This document shows, one piece after another, positions 21,377 through 28,285 of a stretch of 28,285 bases of DNA. The stretch spans positions 1 to 28,285 of the forward strand of contig JBBIRT010000026.1 of the NCBI GenBank assembly GCA_037441725.1, read 5' to 3'. A program made the translations under genes and the position numbers. Every line of letters begins with the position of its first letter. The stretch's first letter is position 1. The notes below the pieces were generated by a model. The model made no database searches and was not told where the DNA came from. It saw only the letters and a program-made list of their open reading frames with translations. The DNA is from JBBIRT01 sp037441725. Lineage in GTDB: Bacteria; Desulfobacterota; BSN033; UBA1163.

Positions 21377-23488
21377 CTAATTCCCCGACTGAGTAAGGTC
21401 TTGCGAGTCCTCTTCTGGTTTCTCGATCCAATGGCCATAATAAGAGAATGAAGTGTACCTTCCTTCAGGCCATGGGCCATAAAATTCAAGAATTTCATCA
21501 TCAGGTTTTTTCTGTAACCATTCCTTTTCAAAAGCTTGAAACCTCTTTCCTCTCTGCTTTCGTTTCATCCTCTCCTGTTCACGAAGAAGCCGGGTCTTCT
21601 CCTCATCTACCATTAAATTTTTTTCGTCATAAAAAACTTTATAAATCTCCTTTGCCACTCGATGAGAGATGACCCCTTCCTCAAGATCTTTCATGATCAG
21701 TTTTGGATCACGCTCGATCGGATCTCCATAACCTCCACCTCCTCCAAAACCTCCAATCATAATATCTCCTTCCTTCTTTAGCCGAAAAGGGGAGGGGAAT
21801 TTATCGGGTTCAAAAAGGCCTTTCAATCCTTTTCTTTCTAAAGCCATCCTGTTAGAAAAAGGGAACCTCGGGTCCGAGCTTCCCATCATTTCTTTTAGGT
21901 TGGTATCAGAGATCCAGACAAAGGGCATGGCCGGGATACCATAACCCCCATATAGCCCTTGGGTGATAATCGCCTTTGAAGCAAATCCAAAAGAACCCAA
22001 TTGAAGCCATGGGACATCGTAAATGGATACTCCCCATTCAATTCCCACACCCCCCCTAAATTTCCCATGACCACAACTATCCTGGTAAAATCCACGATAG
22101 AGATAAAGAAAAGGCAGTTGAGCTTCGAGACTTTCTACCTCTCCAGGTTCAGAGGTCATAGGAGCAAAATAGGAACCAGCCACATGGACCCCATCTTTAT
22201 CTCCCCGTGCCCCGAAACCTGCACCATTGGTATCTGCACTTGAATCTGCAATAGGAGCTCCATATTGATTAAACCCACCATAAAGGAAGGTGCAAAAGAT
22301 GAGAGCCCCTGCAGCCTCTGCAATCTCAGGACTTGTGGAAAAGGTAGCTTTTTGTAAGAGTTGCTGAACCATCGTGACGGTTGTATTCATTCCATAGGGA
22401 GCTCCTGCTTTGGGGGATTCACGACTGGCATTGACCATAGAACCTTTTGGAAGTTTGAAATGGATAGGTTCGAGGATTCCTGCATTATGGGGTAAATCAT
22501 GAAAGAGGTGGCCCATTAAATAGATCATATTCACCGCAATGATTCCTAAGGGATGACAATTGATCACACGATCGATCACTTCAGGGGAGGTTCCATCAAA
22601 ATCAAAATATAGAGAATCCCCCTTTTTTTCCATGGTGATGGCAATCTTCATTAATCTGGATAACGGTCCTACGCAATCGACAAAACCAACGTGACGAAAG
22701 ATGCCATCATTCCATTGGTTCACCCGCTTTCTTGCCCCTTCTCCTGTCATCTTAATGATGTACCTTAGAACTCCCATGAAATACTCAGCTCCTACTTTTT
22801 CAATTACAGAAACCAATCTTCTTTCAACGATTCTAAGGGCAGCCATCCTTGCTTTGATGTCTAAGGTCATGGTCCTCGGATCCCGAGTCATATGATTCAA
22901 AGCATTCAAAACATCCTCTTTTAAAATATAATTTTCAGCAATCTTAAGCGGAGCAATCTGAAGACCTTCGTCATAAATACTTCTTGATGTGCTTGGTAAT
23001 CCACCTGGTTCGCAGGCTCCACATTCTCCACTATGCACAAGTGCCCCGATAAAACAGATGAGTTTATCTTTAAAGAAGACAGGAGCAAATATTCCCATAT
23101 CTGCTGCATGGACTCCGAGGTAGAATGGATCATTACAGAAGAAGGCATCTCCAGGCTTTACTCCAACACTGGGATCATTCACCCAATGCTTAAGGATATA
23201 TTTTACCCCTGTAGAGCCCAAAACAGCATGGAAGTATAACCCGGTAGCACTGACGGCGTTATCGCCAGAATTAGTGTAAATGGCCAGGGCTGTATCTCCC
23301 CATCGACATCCTGAGCTTGCTCCTAATTTGATCAGGGTCTCATTCCCTTCACTCGCAATGGTGGCCAATTTATGGGCCAGGATGCCTGTTAGGGTAGGGT
23401 CAAGGTTTCTCATGTATTCAATTTCTTCTGGAGTGGGTTCTTCTGGATGAAATTTCATTCTAATCTCAAAATCAATGCCTCCAGGCAT
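21377..23488 (-). CDS. Hydantoinase B/oxoprolinase family protein, acetone-carboxylase-alpha-like
   Basis: A 703-residue HyuB-family protein. Features include an early SGCRWGDTALAIY region near residue 60, PGDAFFCNDPFYLGVHAADMGIFAPVFF near 112-140, SRESPKAGAPYGMN near 355, SCGHGKFRGGVGIEWG near 470 and the family hallmark GGGGYGDPIERDP at 583-595. Plain HyuB proteins end soon after this hallmark. Here about 108 more residues follow, rich in Lys/Glu, resembling the extended alpha subunits of acetone and acetophenone carboxylases. Those enzymes need a HyuA-like ATP-binding subunit, and none lies in this window. An SDR gene sits 114 nt upstream on the same strand and is probably co-transcribed. 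Function could be carboxylation of a ketone or hydrolysis of a cyclic amide. AAAGGAG ribosome site. Confidence 0.82.
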   Translation of the reverse strand: MPGGIDFEIRMKFHPEEPTPEEIEYMRNLDPTLTGILAHKLATIASEGNETLIKLGASSGCRWGDTALAIYTNSGDNAVSATGLYFHAVLGSTGVKYILKHWVNDPSVGVKPGDAFFCNDPFYLGVHAADMGIFAPVFFKDKLICFIGALVHSGECGACEPGGLPSTSRSIYDEGLQIAPLKIAENYILKEDVLNALNHMTRDPRTMTLDIKARMAALRIVERRLVSVIEKVGAEYFMGVLRYIIKMTGEGARKRVNQWNDGIFRHVGFVDCVGPLSRLMKIAITMEKKGDSLYFDFDGTSPEVIDRVINCHPLGIIAVNMIYLMGHLFHDLPHNAGILEPIHFKLPKGSMVNASRESPKAGAPYGMNTTVTMVQQLLQKATFSTSPEIAEAAGALIFCTFLYGGFNQYGAPIADSSADTNGAGFGARGDKDGVHVAGSYFAPMTSEPGEVESLEAQLPFLYLYRGFYQDSCGHGKFRGGVGIEWGVSIYDVPWLQLGSFGFASKAIITQGLYGGYGIPAMPFVWISDTNLKEMMGSSDPRFPFSNRMALERKGLKGLFEPDKFPSPFRLKKEGDIMIGGFGGGGGYGDPIERDPKLIMKDLEEGVISHRVAKEIYKVFYDEKNLMVDEEKTRLLREQERMKRKQRGKRFQAFEKEWLQKKPDDEILEFYGPWPEGRYTSFSYYGHWIEKPEEDSQDLTQSGN

Positions 23489-23602
23489 ACTTCTTTTCTC
23501 CTTTAAGTTGTTTTTAAAAAATCGATTCTAAGCTCCAGGGTAGAAGAATAAGATTACCATTTATATCATAAAATATTGACTTAAATGTCATGGCATCCTT
23601 TT

Positions 23603-24403
23603 CTAAATTTTTAACGCTATTGTGGCTGAATCAACTACCGCACCTCCACCATCTATGACCATGACCGCACCTGTTACGAACGACGCTTCATCGCTTGCCA
23701 AATAAGCACACAAAGGAGCAATCTCCTCAGGTCGGGCCACTTTCCCAAGGGGGAGGTCTCTGGCCACTCTTGCATAGGCTCCATCTAAATTGGTATGAAG
23801 TGTTATTGCCAACCTGTTCAATCCTTCATCGCTCATAGGCGTACGAACCCATCCAGGGCATATCACATTGCAACGAATTCCTTTAGGTCCATAATCCACG
23901 GCCGCCTGTTGGGTGAGCATAATGAGCCCTGCCTTAGAAGTGCAATAGGCAACACTCGTGGGGGGACACCTGAGTCCTCCAAGTGAAGCAATATTAATAA
24001 TAGATCCCCCTCCGGATTGAATGAGGTGAGGAATGGCCTCTTTCATCGTAAGAAAGGGACCAGTCAGATTTATTCTCAGCACTTCTTCCCAGTGGGATAG
24101 ACTGATATCGGTGACCGCCCCTGAAGAGTTAATGGCTGCACAATTCACGAGGATGTGAAGTTTGTTTTCAAAAGCGAGAGCTGTTTGAATCATCCGTTTT
24201 ACATCGTTTTCCTCTTTTACATCCCCCACACAGGTCAATATCAATTCTTTTGGTAGGGTTTCAGCAACTGCCTCAAGTGCTGTCCTTCTTCGATCAACCA
24301 TACAGACCCGTGCCCCCTCATCTATAAAACGTCTAACAATGGCAGCGCCGATTCCACTTCCTCCACCGGTGACAATGGCTATTTTATTTTCTAATCTTCT
24401 CAT
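23603..24403 (-). CDS. Short-chain dehydrogenase/reductase (SDR)
   Basis: A 266-residue classical SDR. The start at 24403 (MRRLENKIAIVTGG) is chosen because GGAGG lies six bases before it; an ATG at 24409 and a GTG at 24418 are in frame. It has the cofactor loop TGGGSGIG (12-19), Asp37 after the second strand (favouring NAD), NCAA (87-90, for NNAG), and the catalytic Ser140, Tyr153 and Lys157 (YCTSK). The PGWVRTPMSDEG segment is standard. It probably oxidises a 3-hydroxyacyl-CoA or another secondary alcohol. With the SDR at 25942 it could play the BbsC/BbsD role, though the two are on opposite strands. The hydantoinase-B-like gene follows. Confidence 0.88.
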   Translation of the reverse strand: MRRLENKIAIVTGGGSGIGAAIVRRFIDEGARVCMVDRRRTALEAVAETLPKELILTCVGDVKEENDVKRMIQTALAFENKLHILVNCAAINSSGAVTDISLSHWEEVLRINLTGPFLTMKEAIPHLIQSGGGSIINIASLGGLRCPPTSVAYCTSKAGLIMLTQQAAVDYGPKGIRCNVICPGWVRTPMSDEGLNRLAITLHTNLDGAYARVARDLPLGKVARPEEIAPLCAYLASDEASFVTGAVMVIDGGGAVVDSATIALKI

Positions 24404-24442
24404 CCTCATCCTCCTCACCTTCTAAAAACTAAAGTAAAGTTG

Positions 24443-24472
24443 AATATACAAAAAAAACAAGAAAGATGTCAA
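24443..24472 (-). promoter_or_regulatory. Sigma70-type promoter for the SDR / hydantoinase-B unit
   Basis: On the minus strand, TTGACA (24472-24467), an 18-nt spacer and TATATT (24448-24443), about 33 nt before the SDR start. In the same 285-nt divergent gap, a TATAAT-like hexamer near 24563 may serve the alcohol dehydrogenase on the plus strand, but its -35 is poor. Confidence 0.5.
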
Positions 24473-24703
24473 AAGGAATTTGATACCCCACCCATTCAGC
24501 CATTTCATAATCATTTCTGCTCAAGTCCAAAAGGAAATATTGAATATGAATTAACCCTTTACGATATAATGAAAAAGTGCTATAAATGGTAACAATTTTT
24601 CTAAGATTTAGTTCCTTTTGACTATCAGATATCCATTCTGATTTTAAGATTGATGATCATAAAATTTGAATAAATCAGAAATACAACCGAAAGGAGGAAG
24701 AGG

Positions 24704-25924
24704 ATGATCAATAAACAGATTTCTCAATTTCCTATTAACTATATTAACCCTTTTGTCATCGGAAAGATTGCTTTTGGTTGGGGAGCCCATGAGACTGTGG
24801 GTGAAGCATGCAAGGCTGCAGGGATCAAAAAGGCCCTTCTGGTAACCACAGGGCTTAAAGGAACTGGAATTGTGGAAGAAATAAAAGCCATCCTGAATTA
24901 TCATGGAATCGCAATAGAGGTTTACGACAAAGTGACCTCTAATCCCAAAGACTATGAGGTGGAAGAAGCCTATAAGATTTTTATTGATACCCGATGCGAT
25001 GGAGTGGTTTCCGTTGGGGGCGGAAGCTCGCATGATTGCGCCAAGGGGGTGCGAGCCTTGGCAGCTAATAGTGATAGATATATCTGTGAAATGGCGGCAC
25101 TCCTTGATCCACCCTGGATGCAAGAGATGCAAAAATATAAACCAACAAATATTCCCCAAATCACCGTGAATACTACTGCAGGAACAGGGGCTGAAACAAC
25201 TGGGGGGGCTGCCATTACCAATACCAGAATTAAAGCCAAACAGTTGATTATGGTCCCTGGTTTAGCTCCTGTCTTAGCCATTATCGATCCTCTTCTGGCC
25301 CGCACACAACCGCCACACTTGGCTGCTCAAACAGGATTTGATGCCTTTGCCCATGCCTTTGAAGTCTATGTGGCAAGAGTTCAAACCCCCCATAGTATCC
25401 ATATGGCTTTGGGAGCCATCAAATTGATTGCCGAGAACCTAAGAGAATTTTCTTACAATCGGATGAACCAGAAGGCCTGTGAGAATATTTGTTGGGCTTC
25501 TTCCCTGGCAGCCTTAGGATTATGCATGGGTGGAGGGGTTGGGATTGTTCATGGGTTAGGTCATGGGATTTCGGTTCTGCGAGGAGCCCATCATGGATTA
25601 GCCAACGCAGTAATCACTATTCCAATGGAAAGGTATAATCAAGGGGTATGCCCTGAGAAATTTGGAGAGATGGCACAAGCCATGGGAGTCGATACCAGGG
25701 GTATGACCAAAATGCAGGCCTCTGATAAATGGTTTGATGAAGTGGAAAGATTACTTAAGGACTTAAAGATTCAGACTGGGAATTTGAATAAACAATTTGG
25801 ATTGACCAAAGAGGATTGTGCCCATATCGTAAAATATCAGTACTCCAATGACTTTGCAGCAGAAGGCAATCCAAGGGATTACCATTATGAAGAATGCCTC
25901 TCCTTATTAGAGAGCTTGCTGTAA
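24704..25924 (+). CDS. Iron-containing alcohol dehydrogenase
   Basis: A 406-residue group III (Fe-type) alcohol dehydrogenase. The NAD-binding motif is GGGSSHDCAKG (105-115), followed by NTTAGTGAETT (156-166). Metal ligands match those of FucO with the same spacing: Asp213 and His217 in GFDAFAH, His283 in IVHGLGH and His297 in AHHGLANA. AAAGGAGG before the start is a strong ribosome site. Family members oxidise primary or secondary alcohols or reduce aldehydes with NAD(P), in the cytoplasm. It is followed by an SDR 17 nt later, so the pair would be co-transcribed. The substrate is not predictable; a hydroxy acid or diol intermediate of the neighbouring pathway is plausible. Confidence 0.9.
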   Translation: MINKQISQFPINYINPFVIGKIAFGWGAHETVGEACKAAGIKKALLVTTGLKGTGIVEEIKAILNYHGIAIEVYDKVTSNPKDYEVEEAYKIFIDTRCDGVVSVGGGSSHDCAKGVRALAANSDRYICEMAALLDPPWMQEMQKYKPTNIPQITVNTTAGTGAETTGGAAITNTRIKAKQLIMVPGLAPVLAIIDPLLARTQPPHLAAQTGFDAFAHAFEVYVARVQTPHSIHMALGAIKLIAENLREFSYNRMNQKACENICWASSLAALGLCMGGGVGIVHGLGHGISVLRGAHHGLANAVITIPMERYNQGVCPEKFGEMAQAMGVDTRGMTKMQASDKWFDEVERLLKDLKIQTGNLNKQFGLTKEDCAHIVKYQYSNDFAAEGNPRDYHYEECLSLLESLL

Positions 25925-25941
25925 GATGAGGAGATGTTCAA

Positions 25942-26703
25942 ATGGTCGAGAGGGTGAAAAGTCAAGTATTTTTGGTAACAGGGGGAGCTTCTGGAATTGG
26001 AAAGGCAACGGCTATCCGATTTGCAAGGGCAGGGGTAAAGGTGGTGATTGCTGACATTTCTCAGGAATTGGGAGAAAATACAGCTCAAGAGATCAAGGAG
26101 ATGGGGGGAAGTGCGATTTTTATTCCTACAGATGTTTCAAAAGCTAACCAGGTGGAGTCACTATTGAATCAAATTAAAGAAATTTACGGAAGATTAGATT
26201 TTGCTCTCAATAACGCTGGAATTGGACATGTCCCATCTCTGACACATGAGATACCCGAAGAGATGTGGGATCATGTGATCGCCGTTAACCTAAAAGGAGT
26301 TTGGCTATGTATGAAGTATGAACTCCCCATCATGATCGAACAGAAATCTGGGGTTATTGTGAACATGTCTTCTGTTGGAGGGCTCATTGGGGGACCAGGA
26401 TTAGCGGCATATGGAGCCTCAAAGGGTGGAATTAACCAATTGACCAAAGTAACAGCCTTAGAGTATGCCAAATTGGGTATTCGTATAAATGCAGTTTGTC
26501 CGTCGATGACTTTGACTCCGCTCACAGAGGCCTCTGTCAAAGATTCCCCAGAAACTTTTAAAGATATGATTGACCATCAACCCTTAGGACGTATGGCGGA
26601 ACCTGAAGAGATTGCCAACGCAGTGTTTTGGCTTTGTTCGGTTGAATCCTCCTATGTCAATGGAGTCTGTTTACCCGTAGATGGAGGGCTGACGATCGCC
26701 TAA
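25942..26703 (+). CDS. Short-chain dehydrogenase/reductase (SDR)
   Basis: A 253-residue classical SDR: TGGASGIG (13-20), Asp38 after strand 2 (NAD preference), NNAG (90-93), and catalytic Ser144, Tyr157 and Lys161 in MSSVGG...YGASK. The C-terminus VNGVCLPVDGGLTIA is typical. It follows the alcohol dehydrogenase by 17 nt with GAGGAG upstream. The last four bases overlap the stop codon of the convergent iron-sulfur flavoprotein gene. Likely roles are oxidation of a 3-hydroxyacyl-CoA or of the alcohol/ketone handled by its neighbour. Confidence 0.9.
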   Translation: MVERVKSQVFLVTGGASGIGKATAIRFARAGVKVVIADISQELGENTAQEIKEMGGSAIFIPTDVSKANQVESLLNQIKEIYGRLDFALNNAGIGHVPSLTHEIPEEMWDHVIAVNLKGVWLCMKYELPIMIEQKSGVIVNMSSVGGLIGGPGLAAYGASKGGINQLTKVTALEYAKLGIRINAVCPSMTLTPLTEASVKDSPETFKDMIDHQPLGRMAEPEEIANAVFWLCSVESSYVNGVCLPVDGGLTIA

Positions 26704-27305
26704 CGGGTATGGGTCCCATAGGCAAAGCTTGATCTACGAAACTCCTTGGGGTACTCAAACCTCTTCTCAGCAATTTGGACCATCTGTCGTCCGAGGTCGA
26801 AAGTGGCTTTCATACATTGTTCCAATTTTTTTACATCCCCTTTGGGTCCTGCATATGCTGCAACAAAATTGGCTGGGAGCATCTGCCGGGTAACGATGTA
26901 GAAATAAAAATCTTTCACGACATCGACAAGTCCCAGGCTTCCACCAACCACGATGATCCCGCCCACTTTATTGGTAAGGCTCTTTTCTGGGCGATTTAAA
27001 GCAATGGTTCGATCGATCACCGTCTTAGCTTGACCTGTCATGGAATAAAAATAGACCGGAGTCCCAAAAATGATCCCATTTGCCTCTAATAGTTTGTGGT
27101 AAAGGATTTGCATATCGTCTTGGAGGTGACATTCTCCAGTGCCCATGCAGGTTCCACAGCCATCACAAGGTTTGATATTTTTCCCAAGTAGACTATAAAG
27201 TTCAATCTCTGCCCCTTCCTGTTTTGCTCCCCTCAGAGCTTCATATAATAGGATCTCAGTATTTCCATCATTTCTAGGACTAAAAGAAAGACCTAAAATC
27301 TTCAT
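26700..27305 (-). CDS. Iron-sulfur flavoprotein / NADPH-dependent FMN reductase family
   Basis: A 201-residue flavodoxin-fold protein. Residues 7-16 (SFSPRNDGNT) form the FMN phosphate loop, and GTPVYFYSMTGQAKTVIDR near 80-98 is the second FMN-binding segment. Between them lies CDGCGTCMGTGEC, with Cys47, Cys50, Cys53 and Cys59. This CX2CX2CX5C spacing is the compact motif that binds the [4Fe-4S] cluster in archaeal iron-sulfur flavoproteins (Isf). Such proteins carry electrons between ferredoxin and flavin or reduce O2/H2O2 in anaerobes. AAAGGAGGA lies before the ATG. It is a single-gene unit, convergent with the SDR and sharing 'ctaa' at the stops. Confidence 0.88.
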   Translation of the reverse strand: MKILGLSFSPRNDGNTEILLYEALRGAKQEGAEIELYSLLGKNIKPCDGCGTCMGTGECHLQDDMQILYHKLLEANGIIFGTPVYFYSMTGQAKTVIDRTIALNRPEKSLTNKVGGIIVVGGSLGLVDVVKDFYFYIVTRQMLPANFVAAYAGPKGDVKKLEQCMKATFDLGRQMVQIAEKRFEYPKEFRRSSFAYGTHTR

Positions 27306-27347
27306 TTTCTCCTCCTTTATCAGATTTTAATATTCTATGACTGTTAA

Positions 27348-27376
27348 TATTTAAAAAAATGTACATCACTTGTCAA
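27348..27376 (-). promoter_or_regulatory. Possible promoter for the iron-sulfur flavoprotein gene
   Basis: On the minus strand, TTGACA (27376-27371), a 17-nt spacer and TAAATA (27353-27348), about 43 nt before the start codon. The -35 is perfect and the -10 poor. Confidence 0.4.
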
Positions 27377-27411
27377 TCATGCGAATTTATTCCAATATCT
27401 TTTTTATTAAG

Positions 27412-27440
27412 TTGTTCGAAGAATGAAATCATATTAAAAT
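27412..27440 (+). promoter_or_regulatory. Possible promoter for the aldo/keto reductase gene
   Basis: TTGTTC (27412-27417), a 17-nt spacer and TAAAAT (27435-27440). The -35 is weak. The leader to the start codon at 27530 would be about 83 nt. Confidence 0.3.
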
Positions 27441-27529
27441 AAGTTGGTTAGTTTTAATAGGAATCAATCCATTTGATCTTCTGTGCAGAGGGTTCATTCG
27501 GGGGTTCTTGTTTTAGAGGATGGGTGAGA

Positions 27530-28285
27530 ATGAAGTATCGTAGATTTGGAAAGCTAAATTTTGAAGTTTCAGTTCTGGGTTTTGGTGCGATGAGGCTACC
27601 TTTCACCGATAACAATCCAGCCAATGTTTTAGAAGATGAATCCATCCAAATGATTCAGTATGCTATTGATCATGGGATCAATTATCTGGATACAGCCTAT
27701 TTATATCATGATGGGAAAAGCGAGAAGATCGTAGGAAGGGCATTGCAAGGCGGCTATCGTGAAAAAGTTAAAGTTGCTACAAAGTTGCCATGTAATTTTA
27801 TTTCTGCAAGATCCTGTGGAGAAGGAGCCGAAGAGTTTGACCGAATTTTCAATGAACAGCTTTCTCGGCTTCAAACCCATATCATCGATTTCTACCTGCT
27901 TCATGGATTAAATAAAAATTCATGGAATCGAATGAAAGAGTTAAAGGTTTTAAGCTGGGCTGAGGGAAAAATAGCAGCTGGAAATATTGGCTATCTTGGA
28001 TTTTCGTTTCATGACCGATTTGAAATCTTTAAAGATATTATCGATACCTATCCTGAATGGACCTTTTGCCAAATTCAATATAACTATATGGATATCGATT
28101 ATCAGGCAGGGAAGCAAGGACTAAGATATGCGGCAGAGAAAGGATTAGCCGTTGTAGTCATGGAACCTTTAAGGGGAGGAAGATTAAGTAAAAAACCACC
28201 CCAGGAGATAGCAAAGCTCTGGGCAAGCGTCAAACCCCAACGAACCCCCTCAGAGTGGGGCTTACTCTGGGTATGGGAGCATCCT
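27530..28285 (+). CDS. Aldo/keto reductase, 3' end beyond the window
   Basis: The first 252 residues are present with no stop before the window edge. The N-terminus MKYRRFGKLNFEVSVLGFGAMRLP is typical of the large bacterial aldo/keto reductases that often carry a C-terminal ferredoxin-like domain; that part is outside the window, so the Fe-S domain cannot be confirmed. The catalytic tetrad is in place: Asp54 and Tyr59 (DTAYLYHDG), Lys85 (ATKLP) and His125 (DFYLLHGL). CQIQYNYMD and VVVMEPLRGGRL are later family landmarks. The start at 27530 has GAGGATGGGTGAGA before it. It probably reduces an aldehyde or ketone with NAD(P)H. Divergent from the iron-sulfur flavoprotein gene across a 224-nt gap. 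Confidence 0.85.
   Translation, partial: MKYRRFGKLNFEVSVLGFGAMRLPFTDNNPANVLEDESIQMIQYAIDHGINYLDTAYLYHDGKSEKIVGRALQGGYREKVKVATKLPCNFISARSCGEGAEEFDRIFNEQLSRLQTHIIDFYLLHGLNKNSWNRMKELKVLSWAEGKIAAGNIGYLGFSFHDRFEIFKDIIDTYPEWTFCQIQYNYMDIDYQAGKQGLRYAAEKGLAVVVMEPLRGGRLSKKPPQEIAKLWASVKPQRTPSEWGLLWVWEHP

Noticed and set aside
23555..23580. Separate promoter for the hydantoinase-B gene (TGACAT ... TATAAA on the minus strand)
   Set aside because: Spacing of about 19 nt and a poor -35; co-transcription with the upstream SDR explains the gene order equally well.
24644..25159. A 171-codon minus-strand frame
   Set aside because: Lies opposite the well-supported iron-type alcohol dehydrogenase; composition is that of an antisense shadow.
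1..28285. CRISPR array, tRNA, rRNA, prophage or intact insertion sequence
   Set aside because: No regularly spaced direct repeats, tRNA-like cloverleaf, rRNA segment, integrase or transposase frame was recognised.

Overview
The window looks like a catabolic island from an anaerobic bacterium. Base composition is moderately AT-rich, Shine-Dalgarno sequences are strong, and sigma70-like promoters are easy to read. The gene content (many TRAP transporters, type III CoA-transferases, acyl-CoA dehydrogenases, a CCG-domain Fe-S protein, an iron-sulfur flavoprotein) resembles Desulfobacterota ('deltaproteobacterial') genomes. That placement is inference: no rRNA, tRNA or phylogenetic marker is present.

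Layout. (1) 2-1695: the end of a cysteine-rich (CCG) Fe-S protein and an FAD-linked oxidase, a GlcDF-like electron-transfer pair. (2) 1723-2472, minus: a crotonase, divergent from (3) a long plus-strand operon, 2754-14218: two type III CoA-transferases, an SCP-x/Ltp-like thiolase-fold protein, a DUF35 Zn-ribbon/OB protein, an acyl-CoA dehydrogenase, an MmgE/PrpD protein, TRAP transporter 1 (P-Q-M), a second acyl-CoA dehydrogenase and a TetR regulator. (4) 14408-17350: TRAP transporter 2 with its own promoter. (5) 20805-17395, minus: TRAP transporter 3 followed by a methylmalonyl-CoA-epimerase-like VOC protein. (6) 24403-21377, minus: an SDR and a lone hydantoinase-B/acetone-carboxylase-alpha-like protein. 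(7) 24704-26703, plus: an iron-type alcohol dehydrogenase and a second SDR. (8) 27305-26700, minus: an iron-sulfur flavoprotein. (9) 27530-end: an aldo/keto reductase cut by the window edge.

How they fit together. The set of two CoA-transferases, acyl-CoA dehydrogenase, crotonase, SDRs and a thiolase-fold/DUF35 pair has the composition of the benzylsuccinate beta-oxidation module (bbsA-H), but no fumarate-adding glycyl-radical enzyme is present. Three TRAP transporters would import the acid(s), CoA-transferases would activate them, and acyl-CoA dehydrogenases, crotonase and SDRs would oxidise the thioester. The thiolase-fold/DUF35 pair would then cleave the chain. Several enzymes have changed catalytic positions: the thiolase-fold protein lacks the nucleophilic Cys, one dehydrogenase has Asp for Glu and the other neither, and the crotonase has His for the second Glu. 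Two of the three TRAP binding proteins lack the carboxylate-binding Arg. The substrate or chemistry is therefore probably not that of a textbook pathway.

Regulation is unusually legible. A TTGATA-17-TATAAT promoter drives the main operon and carries a palindrome, AACGATCGTT, in its spacer, a good candidate operator for the TetR protein of the same operon. A second motif, CTTG(A/T)CAAGAAAA, occurs in the divergent promoter region and, in a one-base-shorter form, at the TRAP 3 promoter. Stable hairpins separate the binding-protein gene from the membrane genes in TRAP 2 and TRAP 3.
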